A stretch of DNA of 35,015 bases from Trichosphaerium sp. ATCC 40318 (GCA_038496445.1 JALMLS010000383.1:1-35015), one strand, 5' to 3'; counted from the first letter of the stretch, positions 10,064 through 21,713 are shown. Numbers and translations: made by a program. Notes: a model not told the origin generated them from the sequence alone.

Positions 10064-12002
10064 ATGGTGCGATTTGCGATAAAGCTGAACGAAAAACGAC
10101 ATCATTGGTATGCTGGCGAAACAATACGAGGACATGTCAGCTATGGTAAAGCTAAACCGCTTACAATAAGGTAAAGTCGCGTTATTATACAACCAATAAA
10201 TAACATAAGCGTAGATATTTGCGTATCGCGTTTGTTGGCGTCGAAAGTATCGTAGAGCCCACAAGAAAAAAGAAACGCAAAGGGAGTATCACCAAATCCA
10301 ACGTAAAGAGGGTTAAAGTACTAGAACGAGTTCGTTACCTCATAGGCGATCCTTCAAATCCGTTATATTCAAAACGTCTTCCAGGAGGTAAAAACCATCA
10401 CTTAATACGCAACAACGCGATTAAATTACCCGTAGGTGAACATACATTTCCTTTTGAAATTCAACTCCCAATGGGTATCCCGTCAACGTGTGGTCATCCC
10501 AAGGGCATATTTCGCCTCAGATACACGCTAAGCGCACATTTAGAAGTACCCGGATACCCTAACAGTAAGTTCATAACTTTCACGTGTACAAGTGTCACAA
10601 AAAAGATCAACAAACTCAGATCAATTTGTTAGAGTGTAAACAATATTCCAGACCAACTTTTTGCACCAACTCCCGAGTTGTGTCTTTGGATTTTTTTGTT
10701 TTGTGGTTTTTTTTGTTTCTTTTTTGGAGTTTTACGTTGCTTCGTATCTGTAAACACTGATGTTTTTTGAAAAAAAAATAGGTCAAGCGTCACAGGAGGT
10801 ATTCGTTCTAGCAGATCCTACTCCAGTTGCTAGACCACAGACTCTATTTGCTCAAACAAAAAGTGTTTCTTCAAAACCTATTAAAACAGAATGTACTCTC
10901 TTAAGACATGCCATGTTCCCTGGTACGCGCCTATAATTTTTCGTAGTACTTTATGTAACCATCTACTATTGCTTTTAATTATTGTGGATACATTCTTAAC
11001 ATATTTCTAGGAGATGTGATGGCAATTCATCTAAAACTTGAAAATAAGGCTTTGCTTCCAATCTCGAAATTCTCAGTGGACATTAGACAGATTTGGGCTG
11101 CTGGTAACTTACGTGATAATCTTGCGTTCTCTCACGCAGATTATATGATGTCACAGTACGTACACAATTTATCGATATTTTAAAATCACGTGACATAAAG
11201 ATAAAAGGAACGCCATTCGTTTTCGCGCTAAATTACAAACTACAATTCACATTTAACTTCATACGCTTTTGTATACATCGTTCTATAACCAAAGCTACTC
11301 CTATCAATACTCCAACGGTATTTGCGAGTGTCTGACGCGAAGAAAACAAACGAGTTTTACAATGAAATATAAAGTTTTTTTGCCTTTGTTGATTTCTCTT
11401 TAGGTTTTCTCCTACTCCTGTATCCATATTTGAACTACCTATAAATGTTCAAATACCTACAGATATAAATCCAACTATTGATACAGCAAAGACAATAAGC
11501 GTTAGATATTTCTTGGTTGTTACAGTCTTTGTTAGAAGAAGCCCAGAGGTGCATTTTAAGGTTATCTTTTACCAGCTTATTCGTTCATAGCTTACTCTCA
11601 ATTGTCCTTTGTTGATTATACCACGTCCTCCACCAACAAAGGCTGCACCTGCACCTACTGTGGTCCATGTACATCATCACCATTACCACAACAACAACAT
11701 TGTTCAACAACCTCCTCAAGTTGTACAGGTTCAAAACAAACTATTTACTTTTCTCCCTTAACCGTTGCTTACTAGGCGCCTAATGCGAATCCACAAGCTT
11801 ATGTAAACCCTCAAATGCCTAAAGCGTACGCGCAGCCTCATCAGCAAGGCTTGGGCAGTGTACGAACAAAAAGAAAACATAAACCATTCAAACCTTTTTT
11901 ACTCACCTTTTTTAGGCACCTCTTCCAATCCAGCACAGTCCATCTGCTCCCCCAATGACATACGAAGATATTGGAATGGGCACGGATACACCGCAACAGT
12001 AA
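10064..12002 (+). CDS. Arrestin-domain protein (alpha-arrestin-like)
   Basis: Model join(10064..10170, 10215..10564, 10782..10922, 11011..11155, 11404..11548, 11591..11728, 11776..11859, 11916..12002), 398 aa, all phases consistent. The N-terminal arrestin fold is seen as MVRFAIKLNEKRHHWYAGE, IRGHVSYGKAKPLTIRYLRI, LPVGEHTFPFEIQLP and FRLRYTLSAHLEVPGYPN. The C-terminal arrestin fold shows GDVMAIHLKLENKALLPIS, FSPTPVSIFELPINVQIPTD and VRYFLVVTVFVRR. The tail (about 90 aa) is Pro-, His-, Asn- and Gln-rich with a HHHHYHNNN stretch. Arrestins of this kind link membrane cargo to endocytosis and ubiquitin ligases; I see no PPxY in the tail, so NEDD4-type recruitment is not supported. The start is the ATG directly after an A-rich tract; no upstream in-frame ATG exists. 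Introns range from 42 to 248 nt. Confidence 0.9.
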
Positions 12003-12571
12003 AAAAACCCAAAAAGTTAACACGTGGTCTTAGATGCGAATAGAAAAGCTAAAGAAATTTCTGTGTCTGATGTAGACTTTGTAGTTTTGTAAATAATTTT
12101 TGTTTTGTACATACCTCACTTGTACATAAAATAAAACCTTCTTAACAAGGTGTAACAGAAATATCTACTACTCCAACACTTGTAACTGAAAACCAAACGC
12201 ACAAAAAATCAAACATAGCAACAAAGAATAACTCTTTAGTGGCACGTGTACTTCAATCGTTACATCTACATTGGTCGATATGATGTTGTGGTGAGGTACG
12301 CTATCTATATAGGCTCTGCCAGTTCATGGACAACAACGTCTCCCAATTGATTCTCAAAAAAGTCAACACGTTTTTCATAGCTACCAATAGCCTGATTTTG
12401 TCTAAACTGCGCCAATCCTGTTAGTTACTCGATAAATTTTACGTGTTGTAAACACTATTGCCGGCAAATGATCAAAAGAAAAAGGTATCTTAACAAAGCC
12501 CGCCAAAATCAGATCTAAGCCCATTTTACACTAATTAACGCGCTAGCGTGCGTCAAAGAGGTTTTACAGCT
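12003..12571. other. Intergenic stretch without recognisable gene
   Basis: 569 bp holding the presumed 3' UTR of the arrestin gene (several AATAAA-like sites around 12085-12135) and the promoter of the second MORN-repeat gene. Two CACGTG hexamers occur (12021 and 12243). No exon or RNA recognised. Confidence 0.45.
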
Positions 12572-14279
12572 ATGAATTTGCTTAGTTTACCATGCGATCT
12601 ACTAGTACGTCTGGCGAAGATCTTTACGACTTCCATTCACTTTCAACGCGACTAACACACTTTTAAAGGTCGAAATAAGCAATTACAACAATCACACCTT
12701 TAAATCCTTACATTCGCTGTCAAAACTAGCAGCTGTGAAGACCCATTTTAAAGCGTACGTACTAGACTGGTTTTTAACGCTTTTGCGTTAGTTCTCATCG
12801 CAAAAAACCAAATGCGCCGCTAACTTTTTCGTTTTTTACAGAAATCTCAGTAAAAACGGTCTTTGGATACAATGGCACGATAATGGTAATTTGAAAGAGA
12901 AGTGCTACTACCAAGAGGGAATCAAGGAAGGAATGTTTTTAGCTTGGTACAAAGACGGGCAAATAAGTCACCAATGGCAAAACAAGAACGATCACGTTGC
13001 TGGAAAAGCTACAACGTGGTATTCAAATGGACAAATCCATTTAACTGGATTCGTTATTGAAGGAAAGCCTAAAGGAGAAACAAAGGTGTGGCACGAGAAT
13101 GGACAGTTACATAAAGCGTATTGTTTTAATGATAATGGAAAGATGGAAGGAGAGTTTCAAGAATGGAATAAAGACGGTGTTGATATTCGTCAGTGTTTCT
13201 ATAAAAATGGAGAAAAACAGGGTTTGTATATGGAGTGGCACAATGATGGTTCATTAAAGGAGCACAGCTATTACAAGGATAATGAGTATCATGGGGATTG
13301 TACAAAATGGAGTAGAACTAATCAAGTGATATTTAAAGGTAGTTACAAGGATGGTGAGAAAACAGGTGAACACAAGTTTTTACGTCCTGACTCTGGGGTG
13401 TTGTACAAAACACGTGTTTTTACTAAAACGCAAAGTGGTCTTAACATAGTAGAAAAGAGGAAATTTGATGAGGGTGGGCGGTTGGAGTGTTCTGCTTTCT
13501 ACAAAGAAGTCAGTGAGAGTAAAATTAAAGAAAAACAAGCAGATCGCAGATCACGCCGCCTGAATTTGGTTAGCAGCTCTATCTCAGCAGTTGGGCATGG
13601 TGAATACAAATGCTGGTACCCTAGTAATGGTCAACTGAAAGTTGAGTGTTTTTATAAAGACGGGAAGATTCAAGGTGAGAAAAAAAAGTGGCATGAGAAC
13701 GGACAACTGAAATCAGTTGTTGGATTTAAAGATGGATTAGAAGAAGGAGAATTTAAAGAATTTTATGATAATGGCCAGTTAAAGGAGAAGCACTTCTTTA
13801 AGGAAGGTATGAAGGAGGGAGAATGTACTGAGTGGGGTTACCATGGAGAATTTACAAAGTGTTGTTTTTATAAGAATGATAAGCTTGATGGAGAGTATCA
13901 GACTTGGAATGATGATGGTAAGTACTGTGTTCATTGCTTTTACAAAAATGGAGTAAAAGTTGGTAAATATGACGAATGGAATTACAAAGGAGTAATGCAA
14001 TTAGATTGCTTTTATGATGATAATGGAAAGTTAGAAGGAGAGTATAAAAAATGGAACTTTAGCGGAGTATTAGTGAAGTCTTGTTCTTATAAGAATAATA
14101 AGTTACATGGATTTTATATGATTAGAACAGTAGATGATGATTATGAAGAGGAGGTGACTTATACAAGTTATGAGAATGGAGTAGAGGTAGAATATAAGAA
14201 GCTTTATGAAGATAAACTGGCGCTTCAAAAAGAAGTTCAAGAACTTAAGGAACAACTGAAAGAAAGCCAAAACAAATAA
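12572..14279 (+). CDS. F-box-like / MORN_2 (YwqK-type) repeat protein, copy 2 (long, with introns)
   Basis: Model join(12572..12604, 12669..12754, 12842..14279), 518 aa. Two short introns (64 and 87 nt) sit only in the head, which after splicing reads LPCDLLVEI..., HSLSKLAAVKTHF and LSKNGLW. This aligns with the heads of copies 1 and 3. The remainder is about 17 MORN_2 repeats of roughly 22-23 residues (GE...W..NGQL....Y.KDGK), interrupted once at residues 205-240 by a basic segment (KEKQADRRSRRLN). It ends in a Lys/Glu/Gln-rich coiled coil (residues about 490-518). The head could be a short F-box and the repeats a substrate-binding platform; both roles are inference. The introns show it is a host-type nuclear gene and not a recent viral insertion. 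Reading from an in-frame codon within the third exon would miss the conserved head. Confidence 0.88.
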
Positions 14280-15518
14280 GTTTTGTAAAATGATAATATC
14301 CACAAAAAAACGTTTGTGAAACGTCAATACTCTTTTGTAAGTAAACAAAAAAACATTGGACGAAGCAACTGAAGTTGTGTTTGACTAGTGTTACTGTACT
14401 GCTACTTGTACACCATAGTAAGTATTGGAAACAAGTAATGCATAACTTTTATTTACTCGTCAACTAATCACTAATTTATCTTTACTACAACAGTGGTAAA
14501 ATGAAAACGGGATTTTGGATATAAATCCCACTAAATTCCTTTGTTTTAGGGATTTTTAAGGTAATTTGTGAAGAATTCTTATTTTTATTTTTTTTTTATG
14601 GCAGGATTTTTGATAGAATTACCATAATATTCCCTTAAATACAGAATTTTCAGAATTATTGTACAAAATCCACCAAATAATGTACTAATTTAGTTAGGGT
14701 TAGGGTTAGGGCTAGGGTTGAGGTTTATGAAAGGTACAAATTAAGTTAGGGTTAGGGTTTAGTTTTATATTTGCAAAAAACCATCGACACCTTAGGTACA
14801 TAGGTTTTTCTAGCAAACAATATCCACATGCTATTATTAAAGGTGAAAAAGCCAATGGTACAGGTTAAAGTGCATTAATCCAAAAAGTAACAGAGAACGC
14901 GTTTTAGGTGGTTTGGAAAATCACTTAAACATAAATATCTCTTACTTATTTGTTTTAGGATGATTAAAGCATTGCAACAGCCTTATTACACCATTAAAGA
15001 ATGTATTTAAAGCATTAACTCCAAGTACGTTGTTTTTAAAGCTTATTTCCACTTAATTTATCAAAAAACCCTACGCGTTCTTAATTTAGCGTTTACAAAT
15101 GCATTAATTATTGTTCAGGCTCTCAAAACCAAATGCAATCAAATTACTTCTTTCGTTTATGAAGACATGATGTATTTAACTTGTACGTGTTATTTAGGAT
15201 GTTTGTATTTTGTAATGATCAATAAATAAAATGACTTTGCATTAATTCTGAACCAAAGTATCGAATAATATTTTGTGTAATTTATAAAGTATTTTTTATT
15301 GAAATCTACAAAAAATACATTAAGAAATGCTATAAAGAATACATAGAGAATTCTATATAAAATACATACGCAATTCCAAAAGTAATACTCTAAGAATTCT
15401 ATGAGTAATACTTATGGAATTTCATATAAATTCAATGGGAATTAAGGAAGAGTTTTTCCGTCTACTTTTCCCATAGGAAAACAAGGTGGATTACTTAAAA
15501 ATTCCCATTTTTATTTTA
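14280..15518. other. AT-rich gene-free region
   Basis: 1.24 kb, the longest gene-free and most AT-rich part of the window. It contains interstitial telomere-like repeats (14694-14764) and, at 15290-15430, a degenerate tandem array built on AATACATA..GAATTCTATA-like units of roughly 30-35 nt. I see no exon. It separates the long MORN-repeat gene from the 3' end of the EH-domain gene; the two are convergent. Confidence 0.6.
14694..14764 (+). repeat. Interstitial telomere-like TTAGGG repeats
   Basis: Two short blocks, 14694-14723 (three TTAGGG units, then GCTAGGG and TTGAGG variants) and 14746-14764 (two units plus TTTAG), separated by 22 bp. The array is too short and degenerate to be a chromosome end and sits well inside the window. 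It may be a scar of double-strand-break repair with telomerase, or a former end. It suggests that the organism's telomere repeat is TTAGGG. Confidence 0.75.
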
Positions 15519-16823
15519 CTACTGAAAGGAGTTGTTTTGACACTTTACAAATTTTGCACGTTCAAGCACTGTAAAGCCTAATTCCTTCATAACTTCACCT
15601 GTTATTTCATGTATGTCATTAACGCACATACAGTTCAACAGTAACCCAAGGTTTTGTGTGCGTTGTTCGTCAAAACCGGACATCGTCAATATCTTAGTCC
15701 ACTCTAATTTTTTGTAGCTTTTGGCAGATGTAATATCTATTGGTTTACCACCGATAGTACCATTTGTATAATCTATTTTTAGTTCAGCAGGAATATCTAC
15801 AGGCACATGAAGTAAGGTTTTATGTTTGATTCCGTCTATGAGAAACATGGCAACAGTGACCTCAAGAATATTCAATCTGCCACTCCCGTCTTGATCAGCA
15901 ATGGTCCATATACGCGATAACTGTGAAGTTCTAAAACGAAATTCAGGAACAAGTTGGGTTTTTTTGGCATGTGTGCTGTACCCTAGTTTGGAAAGCAAAA
16001 ATAAATCTTTGCCTTGTTGGGTATCAATGTATCCAACATCGGAAGTGTCATGTTTACGAAACAGACCTTTGTATGCTTGTATATCTGAATCGGGTATACA
16101 CCATAATTTTTTATCACTATTTTGAACTTCTGTTCTAAGTAAAGTTTGACTTTGCAAAAAATACTGAGAAATATCTTTTTTGTGTTCGTACTTAGTGCCA
16201 CTAGTTATCATACCAGCTCCATTACCTTCTGCAGTTTCCACTGTACTGGTACCAATAGTGCCATGTATATAATCAATTTTTAGTTCCTGAGGAACATCTG
16301 CAGGTATATGAGTTACAGTTTTATTTTTGATTCCATTTAGGAGAAACATGGCAACAGTGAATTCGAGAACATTCAATCTGCCTCTCCTGTTTTGATCAGC
16401 AATACTCCAAATAACTGCCAATTGTGCATTTCTTTAATAATAGGTAATAAGCACAAAAAAACGTTTTATATCACATGTTGCATACCCCATTTTGTAAGGA
16501 ACAAATAATTCTTTGCATTGTTGTCCATCAATGTATCCAACGTTAGACGTATCTAGTTTATGAAACAGAGCTTTGTATGTTTTCATCTCTGAATCTGGTA
16601 TACACCACATGTCCTTTGAATCTTCAAGGTGTTCTTGCTCTCTGAATTGGAAGAAAAGTTGGTATTTGTTCAACTGGTTTTTTTTGTGTCTCGTACTTGT
16701 TACTACTGATAGCCACACCAGCGCCAGTTGTCCCACCGATGGTACCATTTTCATAGTCGATTTTGAGTTCAGGAGGTACATCTGTAGGCACATGAGGTAA
16801 GGTTTTACATTTGATTCCATCTA

Positions 16824-16964
16824 TTGTGCATTACATGCAGATCAAAAGATTGTACTGCAAAATGTATATAATGACGTGACATACAACAACACAACAATAA
16901 AATGTCACAACAACACAACAACAAAGTGACACAACAACACAACAAGCTGACGGCAAAATGTACA
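16824..16964 (+). repeat. Left terminal inverted repeat of the Tc1/mariner element
   Basis: 141 bp starting TTGTGCATTACATGCA; complementary to 20092-20232 with two mismatches, both within the outer 17 bases. The inner part contains three copies of an ACAACAACACAAC-like motif separated by TGTCAC/GTGACA-like spacers, likely transposase-binding sites. Confidence 0.95.
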
Positions 16965-17340
16965 AAGTATACTTGTAACAAAAATTAACACACAGCCATT
17001 AGAAATATGTACACATTGTGTCTAAACATGTGCAGTAAAAGCTCACAATGGTTTGAAAATCAGAAAGTGTGAAAATATTACTCCTGTGTCGTCACAGACA
17101 TTAAAAAAACTGCACAGTAGGCAAGACTTATTCGCAAATCCAGAAAATAACAAAATCTAATATTTATTTGTAGACAGCTTACATAGTATTTCTAACTGAA
17201 AAATCACACACAGCTTGGTTACGATGACATACATAATAATAAATACAATCTTTTCTATTAAATATTTTACTAGCAGGCTGTTGGCAGTAGCAGAGTACAC
17301 CTGATTTCTTCTTCTGAAAAACTCGTTATTGAAAAAAAAA

Positions 17341-18781
17341 AATTATCAAATTACGCACAATGCACTTGAGTAAATGCCCCACTAATGCTGCGTCCACAAT
17401 TGTCTCATGTTCATTAGTGTACAAGTGAGTGTGAACAAGAGGTTCTGGTAACCCATACAATTGATGTGTGTTTGCGTAGTATTGTAGTGCTAGCTCATCA
17501 TCAAGTTGTTCAAGCTCTTCTTCCTTTTTTTTCTTTCTTGATTGTTGCTCCATGCGCATTTGTGCAGCGTGAGCGTGCTAAACTAGTTAGTGAAGGCTTG
17601 TAACAATTACACTACCTTTTTTTGGCGTTTTATGCGGTTTTGGAATTGTTTAACATCCTAATTGCATTTAACAAGCAAAAAAAAACACGTGATTGTTTGG
17701 TCTACAAAATTAAGCACGAAAATTGTGATAACGTTTACCTCCTCACACTTGCTAGTAAATTTGCGTTTGGAACGCTATATAATCATTAAAATTACTGTAC
17801 ATTTGGTAAAACTTACTGTTCGGACAGTGATGACATTATTGATGTCGTCTATGTCCTACTCGTATTAGTACTAACTATTAAACCAAAAAAAACCACATGG
17901 TACGTTTTTTCTTCCCAAAATGTAGCCTTTTCCGCTGAACTAATCAAATTAGCATTATCTTTGTGTGCGGTGTACCTTTGAGGATAGGAGTGCAGCCTAA
18001 AATTACATGTGAGTGAAAACTACCAAAACTCATAAACTCAAACGTACGTCTTTTTTTTCTGGCTTGTCTGGTGTGTGGATTGATTTTTCTTGTTCAAGGT
18101 TTGAAAACAAGTTTGGAGAGTAAACTAATCAGCGTTACACCCATCTTGAAAATTACATACTTGCTTGTTTGACCTCACGTTCAGGTGTAGACAAAAGGTA
18201 ATTGTATTTTGCTAACTCCTCTAAAGTGAAATTAAAACGCAGGTAGGTTACACAAAGACATACTAGGTGGACTGTTTTTCCACTGTTTTTGTGATGCCAA
18301 GTTTTTTAATTCTTCCAGCGCACTATTATATTGCTCCATTTGCTTCAAACGTGCTTGAATGTTGCTAGAACCCAGGGACGCTCTGATTTTTGCTTCATCC
18401 ACCTGACGTTTACTTTTAATGCTATTTTGTAGCTTCGTAGCCTATAACATTGAGATGCAAACAAAAAACTCTCTTGTACCAGCTGCTTCAACTGAATGTT
18501 GGTCCTCAGGTCTTTACCATGGCCGTCTGTGTGAGGAATGTTATTTCAAATGTAGCACAAATAAACGTACAGTGGCTTTGTTTACACCACGTTTTGCTTA
18601 GGCAAATTACATCTTCATTATTTACTTAAGGACACCTGTGTTGTCTACCATTCCGTTTGAACCTCATATCACTCTTAACAAGATGACAAATGGTACATAT
18701 ATGGCCTCTATTATTGCGCAATGGTATAGGATCAACTGGATAACCTGCTGGTCTAGGTGGATCAGGAGGTACGTGTGTCAT
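17341..18781 (-). CDS. Accessory zinc-finger/coiled-coil protein of the transposon
   Basis: The gene starts at the ATG at 18781 (MTHVPPDPPRPAGYPVDPIP), 46 bp from the transposase start and in the opposite direction. Exon 1 (18636..18781) ends within a Cys/His cluster beginning CTICHLVK. Exon 2, starting at 18596, continues KTWCKQSHCTFIC, giving a C-x2-C ... C-x4-C-x3-C arrangement like the C-terminal zinc fingers of some transposases. Further minus-strand pieces have coding character: IKSKRQVDEAKIRASLGSS with LKQMEQYNSALEELKNLASQ (about 18290-18440, coiled coil), FTLEELAKYNYLLSTPERE (about 18180-18215), and a basic/acidic segment RKKKKEEELEQLDDELALQYY near 17550, ending near 17341. I could not fix all splice sites, so the exon chain and 3' end are approximate. 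It may help DNA binding or regulate transposition; that is inference. Confidence 0.55.
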
Positions 18782-18827
18782 TGTTTAATAAACTAAATGT
18801 ATTTATTTTTCCATCACAAAATCACAT
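18782..18827. promoter_or_regulatory. Shared divergent promoter inside the transposon
   Basis: Only 46 bp separate the start codons of the accessory gene (minus) and the transposase (plus). The interval is very AT-rich (TTTATTTTT-like) and must hold both 5' UTRs or a bidirectional promoter. No specific motif could be assigned. Confidence 0.45.
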
Positions 18828-19991
18828 ATGGCAACAGAAAAAGCTACTTATATGTTAGGTTTGGCTGCCGCAGTAGGTGGTCAAAGCTTTGCTAGAAAGC
18901 TTTTTGGAGCATCTGCTGGAAAGACAAAATACTGGCTCACAAAATTTGTAGATCCCACCTTTCATAGCAACAAAAATGGGGGGCTTCGCACAACAAAGTT
19001 TACTCCAGGTAGATTTTTTTTTTGAGTTTAGTTAATTGTTGTTTAGAGCAAGAAAAAAATGTGTGGGATGTTGTACTTTTTTTACACAGTGTGGACCCCC
19101 AACTGACGTTGATTGAGTATGCCACGGTAATCAACGAATTAATTGTGCCATATAAAATCTCTAAAGCATGGATATCACGGAGATTTATTGCTATGGGGTG
19201 GACTTGGAAAGTATGAACATATAAATTTTTTGATATTTTTTTATTTATTTTTTTGCAGGTTGTGGAGCACAAGCAAATTCAAAAATACACTCCAGAAAAT
19301 ATGTTACACTATAACAGGTTTCTTTCTTTTGTATTGTCAGTGTCTCCATCACAGTTAAAGTTTGCAGACGAGACACACTTTGTTTCTAAAAGTTTGTATT
19401 TTTTTTTTTAATTTTTTTTTTTCACTTTTTTTTTAGGCAACTATCGAAAATATGGCCGAGGCCCTTGTGGCCATAAAGTAGTAGTTATTAATGAACCTAT
19501 TCTAAGTAAGTCCGCTAACCTAACTATATTGACGTCACTTACTGCAGATGTACGTTTTTATCCCAACAATCGTTTTTTCTCAAATTTCTATTAAAAAAAT
19601 TATATAGGTTCCAGTGCTTGGTATGTATCATAAACACAAGAACACACAGCATGATTGGGCGTCTTTTGTTTACTATGCACTAAAAAATGATTATTTGGTG
19701 GCTGGAGATATTTTGGTATGTGATAATGCCCCTATTCACTGTGCCGACAAAGTACTAGTACTAGTAACAGAGGCTTGTGAATCAAAAAATGTGAAATTAT
19801 TATTACTACCAACTTATTCACTGGAGCTAAACCCTTGTGAACTTGTATTCGGAACAGTAAAAAATCACATCCGTTATTACAGAGGAAAAGAGCCTTTAGA
19901 TGTAGAAGTAATGATGGCATTGTCAAGAATTTCAAAAACAAAACTTAAAAACTTTTATAAAAAATGTCGTGGTGGTGTAGAGCTTGAATAA
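18828..19991 (+). CDS. Tc1/mariner (IS630-type) DD38E transposase, intron-containing
   Basis: Model join(18828..19008, 19047..19210, 19259..19391, 19437..19549, 19608..19991), 324 aa, uninterrupted. The N-terminal half has a helix-turn-helix character (TLIEYATVINELIVPYKISKAWISRRF). The DDE_3 catalytic core shows D152 in FADETHF, D236 in DILVCDNAPIH and E275 in LNPCELVFGTVKNHI, with 38 residues between the last two. The stretch LTILTSLTA followed by NTQHDWASFVYY is also typical of the IS630/Tc1 fold. Four introns of 38-58 nt interrupt the gene; their boundaries were chosen because the spliced sequence restores the family motifs. It cuts and reinserts the element at TA. All three catalytic residues are present, so it may be active. 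Confidence 0.9.
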
Positions 19992-20091
19992 ATTTTGGCC
20001 TGTACTTATTAAAGTAACTTCATTAAACAGCAAACTTGTTCTTTTTATTGAGTACTATTAATAGATCTTGCCATACTGTGCACTTGTCTAC

Positions 20092-20232
20092 TGTACATTT
20101 TGCCGTCAGCTTGTTGTGTTGTTGTGTCACTTTGTTGTTGTGTTGTTGTGACATTTTATTGTTGTGTTGTTGTATGTCACGTCATTATATACATTTTGCA
20201 GTACAATCTTTTGATTTGCATGTAACGCACAA
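20092..20232 (-). repeat. Right terminal inverted repeat of the Tc1/mariner element
   Basis: 141 bp, reverse complement of 16824-16964 except for two positions near the outer end. It abuts the TA duplication at 20233-20234, after which the EH-domain exon resumes. Confidence 0.95.
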
Positions 20233-20589
20233 TATGAGAAACATGGCAACAGTGAATTCAAGAATATTCAATCTGCCACTCTCATCTTGATCAACAATGC
20301 CCCATATCATTGCCAAGTCCATTTTACTATAATGTAACGGAAGAAATTAATACACATGACACTGGTAGAGTTGACATTGTTATCATACTGCAAGTTGTAT
20401 TGCATAAACAGCTGTTTACATCGTTTTCCTGAAATGTAACCATTGTTGTCACTATCTTCTTTATAGAATAGTGTTTGAAACTCTTGCTGCTTTGAATCCG
20501 GAATTCTCCACATGTGCTCTATTTTTGCAAATGAGAATTAAAATGATAATATACATTGTATAATATTAGTGTTTGATTTCCAAGAAACT

Positions 20590-21192
20590 TCTGGTGTGTA
20601 GTTGTAATCAACAGAAATGTCTTTTACCTGAACGCTTGTTTGAAAGTATACGCAGGTCAAATACCTTTGAATGGATTGAATTATTACTGTAAGAGCAGAT
20701 TACAGTATAACTGGCAGAAATAAAGCTCTTTGAAGCGATTTCTTTTTGAATACCTCAAACAGGCGTTTTGTTCAATATTATTACCCGCACACTTGTGCTG
20801 GTGAAATGTGCCACGAAGTTGTGATACTCAAATTGTAACTGAAGTAAAGTGAAGAAATTAGTGGTACCAAATAAATGTCAATAGTTTTCTCCATCAAAAA
20901 AAAAAAAAAAAGACTCGTAAAGCAATAATGCGAACATAACCGATAGCAGTCACATCAGTGATTTATTTTACACAGCCTACCACCAGTATTTTTAAAGCAA
21001 TTATTAACTTACAGTCCCACGAGCAGGGAAGAGATTTTCTACTGAATCTGAATAACTCTGTGTTATTTGAACGGCTTGAGTTAAAAACATTAAGTACTGA
21101 AACCAAGACAGTGGCATGGTTTCGTTAGAAAGATAATAAGAATCGTTCAACGGCTTACAAGTGGTCACTAGTGGTATACAATGTCCATGCAA
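20590..21192 (-). CDS. Possible 5' exons upstream of the EH-domain gene
   Basis: Two stretches have coding character. One (about 20590-20625) reads KDISVDYNYTPE and could be spliced by a 60-80-nt intron to HMWRIPDS at the start of the first EH domain. The other (ending at a GTAAGT donor at about 21013) reads YLMFLTQAVQITQSYSDSVE followed by NLFPARGT. Further upstream (21180-21330) open pieces such as VSLFAWTLYTTSDHL are separated by plausible acceptors, but I could not build one consistent frame or a start codon. They may be the N-terminus of the EH-domain protein or a separate small gene. No family recognised. The interval up to 21713 contains nothing else I can support; an A15 tract is at about 20897. 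Confidence 0.3.
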
Positions 21193-21713
21193 AGAGGCTC
21201 ACAACTAACACGTTAGTACTCAGTTATCATAACATAACCAGAAGGTAATTTACATAAGGTTACACGCAATAGTATGTAATTATTAGCAGAAAATAAGTGT
21301 GGTTCCTTTTCGCTAAATTTTTTTACAGCAACATGTTGTGAGACAGCTATGCATGATCTCAAACACCTTTTTCACTCAGTTTTCGAACAGTTTTGTTACC
21401 TTTCTGAACCGTCATTATATGGTAGATTCTGGGAGAAGTACATAAAGGCCGCATAGTTGAGTACATTTGAAAAACAACCAAAAGATCCTCAGTGAGGACA
21501 CTGTAATGCTCTTTGTTTGTTCAAATGTGTTTTCTAGGCAACACCTATGGTAACGAGTAAGGTCTATATTCGCCGATGCACGCACCTTGTAGATGCTCGT
21601 AGATTTGTTCTTTTTTTTGATTTTTTACATACAATGAAAAAAGGTGATTGACGGTGCCAATGTAAGTTTTATTATTTGTTTTGATTGTTTAACACTTATG
21701 CTTTCTTGCAAAT

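Larger units (their letters stand above)
16824..20232 (+). mobile_element. Tc1/mariner-superfamily DNA transposon with accessory gene, complete
   Basis: 3409 bp bounded by 141-bp terminal inverted repeats and flanked by a TA duplication (16822-16823 and 20233-20234). The empty site can be reconstructed from the sister EH repeat at about 15830-15845, which reads through without interruption. The element carries a spliced DD38E transposase on the plus strand and a spliced zinc-finger gene on the minus strand, starting 46 bp apart. An intact transposase frame, intact TIRs differing at two positions, and a clean target duplication all indicate a recent insertion, possibly of an active copy. Most Tc1/mariner elements are 1.3-2.5 kb with a single intronless gene, so size, introns and cargo are unusual. 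Confidence 0.92.
15519..20515 (-). pseudogene. Triple EH-domain protein gene split by a transposon
   Basis: Exons on the minus strand: 20389..~20513, then 20235..20326 joined across the transposon to 16486..16823, then 15982..16431 and 15519..15930. The protein holds three EH (Eps15 homology) domains, each introduced by W(R/C)IPDS. Each has EF-hand-like loops and the signature IW.(I/V).DQ....GRLN.LE.TVAMFL, followed by VP.D(V/I)P.ELKIDY linkers. The C-terminal 70 residues look like a helical SAM-type domain. EH domains bind NPF peptides in endocytosis. The intron in each EH domain falls at the same place with the same phase, showing internal duplication. The transposon lies in an exon right after MFLI of the first EH domain. 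A further one-base shift in an A8 run near 16680 breaks the linker before the second domain; removing one A makes both linkers the same length. The allele is therefore probably not functional as a full-length gene. Confidence 0.85.
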
